A stretch of DNA of 64,000 nucleotides, from positions 21,734,389-21,798,388 of the forward strand of contig CANTUZ010000005.1 in assembly GCA_947846985.1 (NCBI GenBank). Reading direction: 5' to 3'. Below are positions 1-12,842 of the stretch, piece after piece (positions within the stretch are counted from its first letter, which is position 1; every line of letters starts with the position of its first letter). The translations under genes were made by a program, and so were the position numbers. This DNA comes from Fratercula arctica. Lineage: Eukaryota; Chordata; Aves; Charadriiformes; Alcidae. The notes below the pieces were generated by a model that saw nothing but the letters and a program-made list of their open reading frames with translations, was not told the origin of the DNA and did no database searches.

Positions 1-3000
1 CCAAGCTCTAGAAACCACAGATGTTACATACTTATTTGGTAGACTACATCACAGAGCCCATAAATCATCAATGACAATGTTCACCATCAATAACAATGTT
101 CACCAACTTGTGAACAAGTATTTGCAGAGTTAGTGAGTCATAATCCTGAACAGTCAAAGCCCCTTGTAGTGGGACCCAAATGAAGATCTGTATGTAATTC
201 ATAGCTCTTCTTCCCCTGCCTATACTGAGACAATATGAGACTCCATGCCACGTGAACCTTTGAGGACCTCAGCTTGGCAGTAACGTGGAGGATGGAAGAC
301 CTCGGATGATGTGGCAGTTCAAGCAAGCAAATGAGAGCGTTGCTACACTAATTGTCCCGTTATCTGTAGGAGTCAGGAGTGACCTAGTTTTATAGACAAA
401 TGGCAATCATGCTAACCATGGGAAGAGAGGTTCTGCAAGTGGTGTGTTGGTGCTGCAGAGTACCAACAGTGCCTGAACTCATAAGAGTCATTCAAGACCA
501 GCATATGATATAATTCCACTGGGCAACTGTCCTCATCCACCAGAATAATCCTTGATGAAGCAGGGAATGAGCTACCCTATAGCCATAGGCTGCAATGGTG
601 CCTGCTGTCTAGAAGAAAGATGGGCTTGAACTGAAGCATTGTTTTTCTGAAAAGGAAATCCCCTATTACCTTCCACTTTTAAATTGAGGGAAAGGATACA
701 GGCCCTTATCAAACTGTCCCATACAGCCTGACCCCACAGCATGGGGATGATTCAGATGCAGCCAGTCTATCACGGTAACCTCAGAGCGTCACCGTTGGTG
801 GCAGCAGCACCATGGCTGTGCAGCGAATGCAAGGGAGAAGCTTAGAAGTTCTGCTAGGCTTGGGTCCTAACACAGGTCACGTGAAGAACTTATATAAATT
901 TCTGGTTACAGACTAGATCAGGTATCAGATGACTAAATGCTGTCACTCTGTTAGCTATTCAGCGGCTAATACAATACACTACTGTGTTCAATGCAGTTAC
1001 AGCAGAGAGAGTGAATATCTCAAACCGCTGCCTTCATCTGCAGTTTCAGCAGAGAACTCAAGATGTTGAAAAAATACACAGTTCACCTCTCTAGCTCATA
1101 GAATTCATCCTGAACTTTTACTGCTTTTCCCTGTTTCATGGGTAAATAGAGCAAGGCCTGTAGGCCTATCACTGTCATACCTTTTATCACCATTAAAATA
1201 CCTTTTTTTTAAAGCAGCTTGGTGTCAAAGAGATGACTCATAATGCTGCAGCATCAGTTAGCTGACTTGAAAGAGATGTTAATGTCATAATTTTGATTTT
1301 CATTACCAAAGAATAAGAAGGTAAAGGGCTGAAAATGTCTTACAGATCTATCACCTCATTTTATATTTTTAAAATATAAATAAGCTACAGAGGTTGGTGT
1401 GCTCTACTTCCACAATTCCATTTTAATACAGATTTGAGCCCATGTTTTGTATAGAAGCAACACAGAGCAAAATTTAAGCTGTTTTATTTATTTAGGGTTT
1501 TGTTCCCAGATACAGTTGAGCTAATAGGCACAAAACTTTGTCTCAGAGCTTAGAGTTTAAGGACTCAAACCCATAGTACTTCTATGAATACAAGTAACAG
1601 AGATAAATAGATAAGTAGTCCTAATGAGTTCAAGGACAGGTGAAGTGCTTAAACATTTGCTGTATTGTACTTCATCTGCATAAGTGTTTGCATACAAGCC
1701 ATACACTATCCACAGATCTAAGTAAAGAAACATGTGACAGAAAAGCTAAAGTAAAGACAGAAAAAGATATAAGCAACACACAGAAGCAATACACATGCTT
1801 TTTATAAACACGTGTATGGAACAAGCTAACACCCCGGTATAATTTAATTAGTTTTGATGACCCATGCAGTTCTGAAACAAGGTTTAGCTCTTTGTCTGCT
1901 TAGGAACTATTGATCCTATTTTCTGTGTACATGCCAGATAATTGCAATAATGTACCTTAAAATTCTATAACTTCTATTTAGGAGGCGCTTTAAGATATTA
2001 AGTTTTGAATAACCATTTTTGTTCCTGGATTTTTTTCATGTAACTTACTATATATCCTAAGTATGGAGAGTTTTGTTGTATTTTGTTTTCAAATGGAAAA
2101 AGACTCTTGGCTTCTTTGAGCATTAGCTTTTGATCCGGCTGAATTTTCCTCCTTCTCTGAAATGGATTTTCACTTTCCATTACATCATAGCGCTTTAAGA
2201 GTTTCATGGTGTGGATTAATGCACGAATAAAGTCCAAATAATTAAAAATATTATTAGAACAGTATTCTCCAGAGGATAGGATTAAAGCTACATCAAGCCC
2301 AGTATCTTGACTTTGATAGTGGCCAATAATGCATACACAAGGAAGAGTTTAAAATCAGAGCAAATATTGACAAAACTTAGCTGGTAGATTCTTCCAGCAT
2401 TCCATGACCCACTGTGGTTCAGGAACTTTGAAGGTAAGGGTGATTTCTTTGTTTGCAGAGGTTAACATAAAAACTGATAACCAAGTGGACTTTATCCCAT
2501 ATAACTGCAGTTTGCAGCACATCATATGGATTCCAGTAGCTACATCCTAAATTAATTTACTTGGGGAACTGTCTAGATGCAAAAGCCAAGAATTTTGCAT
2601 GGATTGTTTTATTAGGCTTCCAGTTCCAAAGCTAACATATTTAAAAGTAACAAAACTATCTTTATATTAAAATGCAATCTACAAATACAGACATTCCTTT
2701 AATCCTAATTCCATAAATATATATATCCTCTTGAGACAAGCATCTTAGAAGAGTGTTCCAAATACAATTAATTAGCTATTACCAGTAATATCTTCTCCCA
2801 AAGAAGGGCCAGACGACACAGTATACGCAGTGAAAAAAGACAAGACAAATTAAAAGCACTCCGCAGCTTGCATTAATGGGCTTCAAATCTAAATGTACAA
2901 TTTAAATAGAGCATTCACATTTGCAAACACTAAACTGTGAAAATCTATGGGGTTTGTCTCCAAAAGATTAGTCAAATGTGTGGGGTTTTGATTGTGGGGG

Positions 3001-4533
3001 AAAGGGAGTAATGAGTTTGGCTGAAACATAGGCCTATTTAGCTAGTTTCTCTTTTAATATAATTACTGTGCAAACACATTTTTGGGACCACCTAGAATTT
3101 TGAAAATGGAGTGAGTATCCAGGATCAGCATTTCTGGACCGAAAAAGACAAATCTACAAAACGGACAATTGCTCGGCTACTTGGAAATAAAAACAAATAA
3201 ACAAAAATCATATACAGCAGGGTATACTGCATGATATATCGCTATATCATACCTATCAGGGAGTATTTTTAATAATAGGCGAAGATGGAAGAAATTTATC
3301 ATTTGAATATAGGCTGAAGGTGTTTCTCGCTACAGAAAGAAGAGAGGGGATTTTAATCAGCTCAAAGCAAGGTGAACAGGCATCAGTTACTAGAACCTGC
3401 TATGATTTCCAGTCAGGCTGATGGAGCAGTAGAGGACTGCTATTCAAAAAATAGTTACTACTACTAAAACATTTGAGAAGATGGTGGTAGCTAATGACTT
3501 TCAAACTCTATTCTCTACTGATAGATTTCCCTAACGGAAATCTTTTCTCCATTCTCATACTACTTGTCTTTGTAAATTAACTGACTTTGACATTGGCAGT
3601 TTGCTATACAAGGCTAATTTTAAATCTATTAAGCACTTCAACTGCAGATACGTGATATATGCAATCATTGCGTCCATGGGAAAATTGTCACAAATAATGC
3701 AAGTTCACTGGAGCATGAAAATACAAGACTGGAAAGAAGTGAGACTTTCTTGCTTGACATCGAAAATATAGTTTACCAGAAGGCATATAAAAGAATATGA
3801 AACCATATATAAAAATTAGCAAATCTGTGTCCTCCTAATCAAAGAATAAACATGCTTTTTTTTTTTTTTCCCCCATTTACTGGAAAGTTTAAAAACTAAG
3901 CATTCTGAGTAGATCCAGCTTCCGTTTGGAAACTATTACACAACATTTTCCACTCCTTTTGAAGAAGGAAAGTATTGCGATCAGTACTTGCTTTCAAACT
4001 CTAGGCAAAAAAAGTGTGCATATATATATATTTAATAAATATGCATTCATTCCATCACTGATCACATAAAGCAAACTGTTTTCAATTACAGAGAGTTATT
4101 TCAAGACTGCATAAATTTAACAGAATAAAAGACAGTCCCAAATGAGTATCTTAAAGAATAGAATGATCTGTATGTGAGTTTTCCATGGTTACTAGAGTAT
4201 ACGAAAGAAAATATGCAAAACAAAGTATATTAAGTGGGCATTGTTTAGGATATAATCTATGTATATTAAAAACAGCTAAGAATATTAACAGACGTTGGGT
4301 TCATGAGCTCTGCCAAAGCCATACAACTCCAATGTGTGTCTTAAAAACAAGCAGGAACAGAGAGGCTACCATGCTTATAGATGGCCCATTTTGCTCCCGA
4401 TAGACATGTATTTTTGATGGACCACCAATTTCTGACCTTTAGAGTAACTATCAGCTTCAGTGAAAAAGTCAAAGTTTTCCCAGTTTTCAGTTGTGCTCTA
4501 AGGGCTTCCATCATAGTGCATTAATGAGAAATT

Positions 4534-4549
4534 GGGGGGAGGGGGGGGG
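4534..4549 (+). repeat. G-tract, quadruplex-prone
   Basis: Two adjacent long G runs separated by one A in otherwise AT-rich DNA form a possible G-quadruplex or replication-slippage site. Confidence 0.6.
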
Positions 4550-4630
4550 CAACTTTTTGTTCTGGGTCTGCATATTGCTCAGTACAAAGGAGTTCCAGGC
4601 TACAGCAAGGGCTCTTCAGCATTAAAGAAA

Positions 4631-4688
4631 TAATTCTGTTGCTTTGGTACTTCCTATCCAAAAGCAATTACTTTATCTTATGTATAAA
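4631..4688 (+). repeat. 58-bp direct repeat, copy 1
   Basis: It begins TAATTCTGTTGCTTTGG and ends CTTATGTATAAA. It matches 5753-5810 at all but three positions, with no homology in the flanks. Confidence 0.9.
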
Positions 4689-5752
4689 GAGATGTCATCT
4701 CTTACCTGCACTGAACTGTGCAGGTCCTATGACTAAAACCATAAGCATATGTCTCTCAATTTAAACTTCTGCTTGAAAACAACCTCAGTACCACCTATAA
4801 AATATCATTTAGAATTAATTCATTAGATCTTTTTTTGTAATAAATCAGAATACATTTGTGGCTTCTTTGAAGCAGCTTATGAATATTGTAGGTAACTTGA
4901 CTGCTGGGATATTTGCTGTATGAAGATGTGGATTTAATAGGTAGATGCAAGAAAAGCAAAAAACTGGGAAAGACGAGAGATAAGCCTCTCTTAAGTAAAC
5001 AGTTAAAGATTAGCAGTGAACATTTTATGAACAGGTGATGGTAAGATTATTAATCAGATGGGTAGGCAGACTTTCTTTAAATGTTTTGGTTTTATCGTTA
5101 TTCTAGACAAGGCTCTGTTTTAATAAGACTACATGATTTCTGTATTTGTCACTTTTAAGAACCTCAACAGGAATAGTTTCCCAACCCAAACAGAACAACT
5201 GAATGAACAGGGCCTAAATAGACTAAATTGTAGCCCAAAGTTTCAACTATGTAAGAAGATGCACTGTGAAGCTTCAACCCAGAGAGGTAAAAGCATTAAA
5301 AGGAAGAGACCAGTGATGATGTGCAACTCTGACAGTAACATCCCTGGCTCTCTCACTGAAGACAAGTGAACGCTGCTGCTCCTGTAGCAGAGGCAGGGAG
5401 TGGGGGGAAGGCTGCTCTCCTGGGGCCTGTGGGTGGGTGAGAAGGCAGTTACTTCTGCAGAGAAAGAGAGGCACTGGGAAGATTAGGCAACCGGTGCCTT
5501 ACAGGAGGAATGATTACTTTTTCATGGGATATCTGAAGTCAGAAAGGGTACATAAAAGGCTACAGAAAGCATGGTCCTGGTCTGGCTTGAAACACAAGAT
5601 TAAATAAAGGATTAACACTCGCCCTGTGTTTGCCAAAAGCAGGGAGAGACACATGATTTTTGCAGAAATCCCCTTCACCTCCTCCCTATATATCCATCAA
5701 AGGATAGCGCTCCATGACTGCAGTGGGTTCATGTCCAATCCCAAACGATTTA

Positions 5753-5810
5753 TAATTCTGTTGCTTTAGTACTTGCTATCCAAAAGCAATTATTTTATCT
5801 TATGTATAAA
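5753..5810 (+). repeat. 58-bp direct repeat, copy 2
   Basis: This is the second copy of the unit at 4631-4688, 1,122 bp downstream in the same orientation. Mismatches are G/A, C/G and C/T. Confidence 0.9.
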
Positions 5811-7545
5811 CCAAACCAGGACCTCATGCTTGTCCACTGTCTTCAATCACAGAGCTTTCTAAAGAAAAATACTGTCACACAGTGGAACAATTTAATCAAT
5901 TTATTATCTAAAGACTTAGGAAAATAATGGAAAACATCTCACAGCAACTCAGTACCACTCAAACCAAAATGCTTTCGTGGGAAGACGTCATAAGGCCACG
6001 TTTCAGATATACGTTACTCAGAAAACGAGTGATTAAGTTGAAGTCATATCCTAACTTCTCTGCGTATTACAATTCTAAGAATCTGCGGAGTTTGCCTCAT
6101 TTGACTTCCCATTTTGAAGATGCATCTCACTAGCATTGTAGGAAGGTAACACTGAGTCCAATGGGAAGTAAATCACTTACTACAGAGTTTCTGTAATGAC
6201 ATGGTGGATTTGGTGTAATAAAATCTGGTTGAATAGGAATGTGTTCTTGTGAAGCTGGAGAGATATGTGATATTAGCATAAATCTTCATTAAATCCCAGA
6301 AAATGCTGGGGGGCCAAGGGCTTGAAGTAGCTCAGTGTTAATGGAGTTATTTATAATGTCAATAGTCTGCACTGCTGTGATGTTGCTCATCAATATGTTA
6401 ACAAGCAGTCACAACAGAAAAGTAACTTTCAATGTGACATGTTGTAAGGAGCTGGATGCCAAACCTCACTCTTAGCTAGACTTAATAAATGACAGACAAA
6501 GGAAAATTACTTAATGGGACATCTCTTTGCATAGAAGTCTAACACTTCAGAGAAAACGCAAATCCTGAGGAATTTACAAAAGAAGTGTAAAATGCCTTTT
6601 GACCAACTGGGGTTTTGATATCCTCTTGAAAGACTGTCACAGCAAACACTTTAAATGAGAAGTGTATTGAAACTGAGGGTTCTAACATCTAAATAACCTA
6701 GGTTTCCCCCTGTAAGCCCTTTACCTAAGAAGAATGAAAGAAATGAGGCTGTGCAAGGATTATTGAAATCTCAAAGAACTGCTAGGGCCTGGTACATAAC
6801 CTCTACCTACAGCAAATATTTTACTGGCCATTTTGAGGCAGGGGGACTTCTGCTTCACATTATGCATTTGCCTATGAAATAGGGGCAGATCCAATAAATG
6901 CACGGACGACACAAAAAGGCAACAATTATTTGCTCTCTTTTTTAACTAAATCATTATGGGGCACCACATGAAACTAGCAAATAGCAAAGTCAAAGCAAAC
7001 AAATGGAGGTCTTTATTTATAGTCTGCGTAGTTAAACCGTAGAAGTTTCTTAACCATGGTTTGTTGTGACACTACACAGCTGCTAACGGCCAATGCTGGG
7101 GACTGGATGCTGAGCCACACATACCCTAGGTTGTATCCTATCTCTCAATAAATCAGCATGGGATGAAAAATTTAAGAAAAACAGTAATGAGATTGTAGAA
7201 TTGCTGAGCACCAGCTACCAGTTAGCTCTAGTCCCAAGTCATACAGTTTACAGTGCCAATGTCAATTATGCAACTTCAGTTAAAAACCCCCATTTTTTTA
7301 GACATACTGAAAATTTGTAATTTATTATTATAGATACTGGTTTTACTACACAATTTTTCACAGTATTATGTTATATCTGGTTTGTGTTTGTGTAGTCATG
7401 TTTATCTACTGGTTTTATAATCCATTTTAGTTTTTTTTTATTCTTTAAAACTAAGGGTAATCTTTCAAATCTTTCCTCAAAACATTTTCCTGGTCCTTTA
7501 AAATTTTTTTTTAGTTCTAATGCTGCTTATATTAAATCATATTGC

Positions 7546-7595
7546 ATTATATTATATTATATTATATTATATTATATTATATTATATTATATTAT
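7546..7595 (+). repeat. (ATTAT)10 microsatellite
   Basis: Ten uninterrupted ATTAT pentamers are followed by degenerate ACTAC units. The short open frame across it (Tyr/Ile repeats) is not a gene. Confidence 0.95.
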
Positions 7596-10500
7596 ACTAC
7601 ACTACATTAAGAGGTGCCTTCCAATCACCTGGTATAGTACTTGAAACTAATGGGAGTTTTCATATGTTTTCTGAGGAGCTCCAAGTTCTGTCCAAACTCC
7701 AGACCACCTGAGTCTGGAATATATTTCTCTTAATTTATCTGCCTGTTTCAGGACTTTCTTTTCTGTTATTTCAATACATGGGAGCATCGTATCTTTTTAA
7801 ATTTAAAAGAGTGGGTTCAAAATCAATAACCATACAACTTTTGTCAAGGTAAAGAGAAAAGGAAAAAAGGAATCTGCAACATTGTTCACTTCATTAAATC
7901 TCTTTTTTGCTCTATGGTAATTCAACAGATGCAATATCTTTAAATACATCAGTACAAAAAAAATTGTGGAAATTAAGTTATTAGTTTTCATTTATACTTT
8001 TCAAAAACTCCCTTTCCCCTGTCATTTTATGTGGCACTTCTTTTCGCTTACCTCCTTTTCAGTAGGCTCTCTTTAAGAACTACAATGCATACCTTTAAGC
8101 TCTGCCATTTAATAACTTTTTTTCTCATGTTTTTGCTTCCTTCTGTGGGGGTAGAAAGCAGATGCATGGCTTCTGCAACTACCAGGATGTATCACGGTCT
8201 CCATGCTGAGTTACAAGTTTTAATTTCCTCATCTCTAGCTTTCAGATCATCTTGATTGGCTTCTCCTTTCTAAAGTCCCTTTCTCCAGAGTTTACAGCCA
8301 ATTTTCAAAATAGTGAGAATTCACATGTGCGTCTTCTGAAAAGGATTTTGTGTTTAATTACACTGCAGTCGGTATTACTCAGAGGTTTAATGATACCGTT
8401 ATGTAGAACAGCCTTCTGTGCTTCTTCCAACAAATTTGAAAATAATTTCAAATTACTACGAGTGAGTGAGGATTAGGATCCAAAAGTCAATTCTTTGTAT
8501 TAACTAGAAATTCCATCTCTGCCTAGCTTAAGCATTTTAGCAGATCAGAAATTGAAATAAACCCCTATTTCTGTTTTAATACATAGTGCTGCTTCCTTTC
8601 CCCTCTGGACAGTGTACATTCATTTTCCTTTTCCTCATCAGAAACTGAGTAACGTAACAAATATTTTTATAGTTTCTTTTTTATAGCCATGTAGATTTTT
8701 AACAATTAAACTTTTGAAAGTGTTGCTGGGAATAGTAGTTGTAACTGCCCTGTAACTGAAGAAAAAATACACAAATGAATTTTCAGTGAAGAAATGAATA
8801 CTAACTGAAACAGGACTTAAGTTTAATCAAAGATGTAACCCTAGAATCAGTAACACATCTTCACTTACTTGCACTCTTTCAAGAAACGATCCATTTCCTG
8901 ACAGAGTTGTACCACTTCCGTTAAGAGAATTATTAGGCTTGGATGCTTAGCATAACTTCTCCTTTCATGGTAAGACATTAAGTGGTTTTAGAGAGAGAAA
9001 ACTGTTGGCCAGAGCAGTTTCATACAAAAATTCTTTAAACGGCAAATTTACCTACCCAGTCTACTTTTCTGACAGTTACCAAGCACAAAATGTTAAACTG
9101 CAAATTTAAAAAAAAAATCACAGACACTATATGTAAAGTAGAAACTAGAAACAATACTGTACTAAAATCTCACACAAAAGCTGTTTCATGTCATGACTGT
9201 CTTTCAAGGGGAGTCCTTCCCTAAATTCATTTCTTGGTTTCCAAAATTTGATCTTCTTTTTCCCTTGCTGTGCAAGTGTTCTCCATGGAGTGATTAAGGG
9301 GAACATTTTGTATCATCTGGCTTTCCAACATTTGTACTTTGAAAATAACACCTATTTCTGTAACAATTCAATGACCATAAGAAAGCGACAGACGCCTCCA
9401 ACTTTAGCTCCATAGAAACTACATTTTTCATATGCATCTCCCCTTCAGAAAGAAAATTAAGTACCTCTAAACTGCAAAGCAATGGCACCCTGGAAGTATG
9501 CAGCTACAGCACTCATTTTTTTTCTTTTTTTTCTCTCTCTCATTTCCTCTCTGAAGTCTGTACACTGAGCATTTCAATTTCACCTCAGCCCTCAAACCAG
9601 CTTGGCACATCCCCTCTTTTAGAACCAAAAAGGAAATGTTGTGACACTTTTTTTTAAATGAAGTTCAATAATATCTTTCCATGTGGGTATTTCCCACAAG
9701 ATTTTTTCCCTCCCTCTCTTCACAATTAGCAATGGCAAGTAAATACACATATTTTTGAACAGTTGTGTTGTGGGGTAGAGAAGGGACATCTATCTTTAGA
9801 ACTGTGTTACTCCATGTTCCCAAACTTGCAGCACACGTTCAGCCCAAGCATTGAACTGTTGGTTGATTGACCTGCCAGGTTGCTCTTATCATACACATGA
9901 ATATGAAAATGCTATTTCAAAAAAAATACACTTACACTATGGAGGGAGAGTGGCTCTGCATTACCCCATAGTTTTAAATTGTTTTTACACAAAGTATTTT
10001 CCCTCCTAACACTGAAGAGCTAATTTATTGAATGCACAATTATGTCAAATAATATTTTTTTGTTCAGTCTCATAACATGCACATAAATGAGTATTTGAAA
10101 TGCGAACAACAGTCAGTTAAATTGCACTCAGAGCTGCACTTCTAAAAGCGCAGTTTACATGGCAAAGGTGGTTTTACTTCTCCAAACTATAAAGGAATCT
10201 CCTGCAGACCGTTCTCTACTCCCTGTGGGTCTTTAGCCCATCATTGTTTCTGTACTTCCACTTGCCTGCTTTGGCTGCAGGCTCAAGCCAAATTTCCTCC
10301 CTCATCTGACTCCATGACTGTCTGCGTTGGTGATTTAAATGGGACAAAGGCAGATTCTGAGTGCTGGCACGTGACTACCCATACTTCTGACTGCTGGCAT
10401 GCTTTCAGGAATGGCTGGGTCCCTGACTAGTGCTCTCCCAGACAACATCCTCATACAAGTTGGGGGCTAGCATGGCTCAGTAACAGTTTGCCACCTGTAT

Positions 10501-12285
10501 AAATCCAGCAGGCAGTATGGAAAAGGCCACCCTGTTTTGAAGGGGAAAGAATTCAGCTGTGTGCATTCAAGCTATGCCATACTACTTGCCCTGACACATA
10601 AAGAACAAGGCCCAATCTATCTGCTTTATTTTCTGGTACAGATGTAGCCTGTATGCTTCCACCTGCCTGTAAATCCTATCTACCCTTAAGGCTGACAAAA
10701 CTGCCTCCTTTTACAACCAACCACAAAGCTATGTGGTGCTGTTTCAAAGATAAAGGTAATGGAGGTAATGAAACCAGCCCACTATTCCTGGACCATTCCA
10801 CTGAAGGTAGGTCCACTCTTAAATCAAGCACACGATCAAGTTTAATCCTCCACTGCTCCCAAAAGTTCAGTTGAAATGAAAACTTGAGCATAGTCATGTA
10901 CTCATGGACTACTGACAGGAGGTTTAGGATTTCAGTATAAGTATAGCTCTTTTGTCTGTCAAAAGGTGGGATTCTTTCCAAGCATTCTGTAGGGCTGCTT
11001 TGCTGTTTCTGGGTATGATACAAGAATCCCACTGCAAAAATATTTTACTGTTATGTGAAAAATACCAATTTTTTTAAAAGAATGACCACGTTGCTCAGTT
11101 ACTTTTCCCAAGGTGCAAGCAAATCAGTGGGTCCCTGTCATAACAATGAACTTTCAATTCATGCAATAGTACTTGCCAAGCCCAGTCACAACTTAAACCT
11201 AGATATACAGGGTAATCACTGTGTCTTGCTATACGCATAGTCAGCAGCTACCACATAGGATCATTAACCTTGGTTCGATGTTTTAGGGTTAATGCCTCAC
11301 TCTTTATAGCTGGTTTAGCTGAAATTTAAAAGGAGAAAAGAGAAGGTTTCAGGCTGAGACAAATAAGCAGATAAAGTCTGTTAAACTAGGAACATCTGAA
11401 ACCGAGACTATTAGCAACCACAGGATTCGTTGCCAGCTTCACTCACACCGAGTGCTAGTAAGGAACAGCATGGAGTCAGATTTCAGTTTCTCTCTTCTGC
11501 AGCTGCCAGGGACAGTTAGTCCAAAGTGTAGGCTACTAGAGCCACTGGATGAAATATAGCACCAGCCTCTTCAAAATGTAGCATCTGTGACAGAATAATC
11601 AGAAGTGGTTGTTAATCTCTGTAAAGAAGAAGTAAAACTGATACTCCTCACTAGTTGTACAAAGGAGCCATTAGTTACAAAGATGCAAAAATTTAATTGA
11701 ACAATGAACTTTATCAGTTTATTTTGTATTTTCATTATTTTCCCTTTTGTAATTTAATATTACACTGATGTAACATTTACTGTCTCTGCAATCCAGAGGC
11801 TTCTAAAATCAACTTACAAAAGTTACTGAATCAATTATTTTTCAGTTTGAAAATATCTTTGTGATCAGACTTCCTATATTTATAGCTTTGACATGATACT
11901 GTTGGAAAAGCAGTAACTGGATGGACATTTCAGTGAAGTTGTGTGTGTATCATATGCTACAAGGACACACCTCAACAGAACACCTGCAGTGCTTTGTGCT
12001 GAACACCTTCAAAAGTTTTACCAGGAATACTATGGAACCCTTGGATAGTATTTTTAATTTCTGGGAAGAAAAACAATCCCAAAAGTGCCCTAAAACCGAG
12101 GTTTGGTATTTAAACAATTCTATAGTAGGAAGCTCTTTTCAACTTCAAATAGTTCAACTCAATCTCTCTACAGGAAACTGTAGAAATGTGTGTATGTACA
12201 TATGTACATACATTTTTTTATATTTACATGTACAAACACACACAAAAAATATATAATACTGGAATGTAAATAAAGAATTAACAGA

Positions 12286-12806
12286 AGACCCCACCTGGAG
12301 TTCTGCATCCAGCTCTGGGGCCCCCAACATAAGCAGGACATGGACCTGTTGGAGCAGGTCCAGAGGAGGGCCACAAAGATGATCAGATGTCTGGAGCACC
12401 TCTGCTATGAAGACAGGCTGAGAGAGTGGGGTGGTTCAGCCTGGAGAAGAGAAGGCTCCGGGGAGACCTTATTGTGGCCTTCCAGTATCTAAAGGGGGCC
12501 TACAGGAAAGATGGTGAGGGACTCTTTATTGTGGAGTGTAGTGATAGGACAAGGGGTAATGGTTTTAAACTGAAAAAGAGTAGATTTAGATTGGATATTA
12601 GGAAGAAATTTTTTATTGTGAGTGTGGTGAGATACTGGAACAGGTTGCCCAGAGAAGCTGTGGCTGCCCCATCCCTGGAAGTGTTCAAGGCCAGGCTGGA
12701 TGGGGCTTTGAGCAACCTGGTCTAGCGGAAGGTGTCCCTGCCCATGGCAGCGAGGTTGGAACTAGATGGTCTTTAAGGTCCCTTCCAACCTAAACCATTC
12801 TATGAT
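12286..12806 (+). mobile_element. CR1 LINE 3' fragment, 5'-truncated
   Basis: This is typical CR1 3' sequence. It carries the remnant of the end of ORF2 (CTGGAGAAGAGAAGGCTC, GAACAGGTTGCCCAGAG) and the 3' terminus GGTCCCTTCCAACC…CCATTCTATGAT. About 0.5 kb remains, so it is a dead, 5'-truncated copy. It is the only CR1 found upstream of RPS6KA5. Confidence 0.95.
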
Positions 12807-12842
12807 ATTTAAGGTCCCCTCCAATGCTAACCATTCTATGAT
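12807..12842 (+). repeat. tandem duplicate of the CR1 3' tail
   Basis: The last ~36 bp of the CR1 (AAGGTCCC…TCCAA…CCATTCTATGATT) are repeated directly after the first terminus with a few substitutions, giving a double tail. Confidence 0.8.

Larger units (their letters stand above)
1..12285. other. upstream region, no gene recognised
   Basis: This is AT-rich, mostly unique sequence. I recognise no coding exon of a named gene on either strand. It holds simple repeats, a 58-bp direct duplication and weakly supported minus-strand exon-like segments (see findings). If synteny with mammals holds, it could be the first intron or 5' flank of the divergent DGLUCY homologue, but no DGLUCY exon was identified. 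Confidence 0.5.

Noticed and set aside
4706..4752. Minus-strand GCAG|GTAAGA donor with a good acceptor at about 4795
   Set aside because: All three frames between that acceptor and the donor contain stops, so it cannot be an internal coding exon.
7520..7711. 63-codon frame with Tyr/Ile repeats
   Set aside because: It is translation of the (ATTAT)10 microsatellite.
7627..7719. Minus-strand segment with acceptor, open frame (LEFGQNLELLRKHMKTP) and CAG|GTGATT donor
   Set aside because: It looks like an exon alone, but its entry phase does not fit the end of the neighbouring candidate at 8142-8052. Treated as coincidence.
9052..9097. 46-nt minus-strand segment with T-rich acceptor and TAG|GTAAAT donor
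   Set aside because: Open in one frame, but its exit phase does not match the candidate exon at 8961, and at this length an open frame is expected by chance.
11921..12256. 111-codon plus-strand frame
   Set aside because: No recognisable domain, no supporting splice or promoter signals, and it ends in dinucleotide-rich sequence. It is within the length range of chance frames here.
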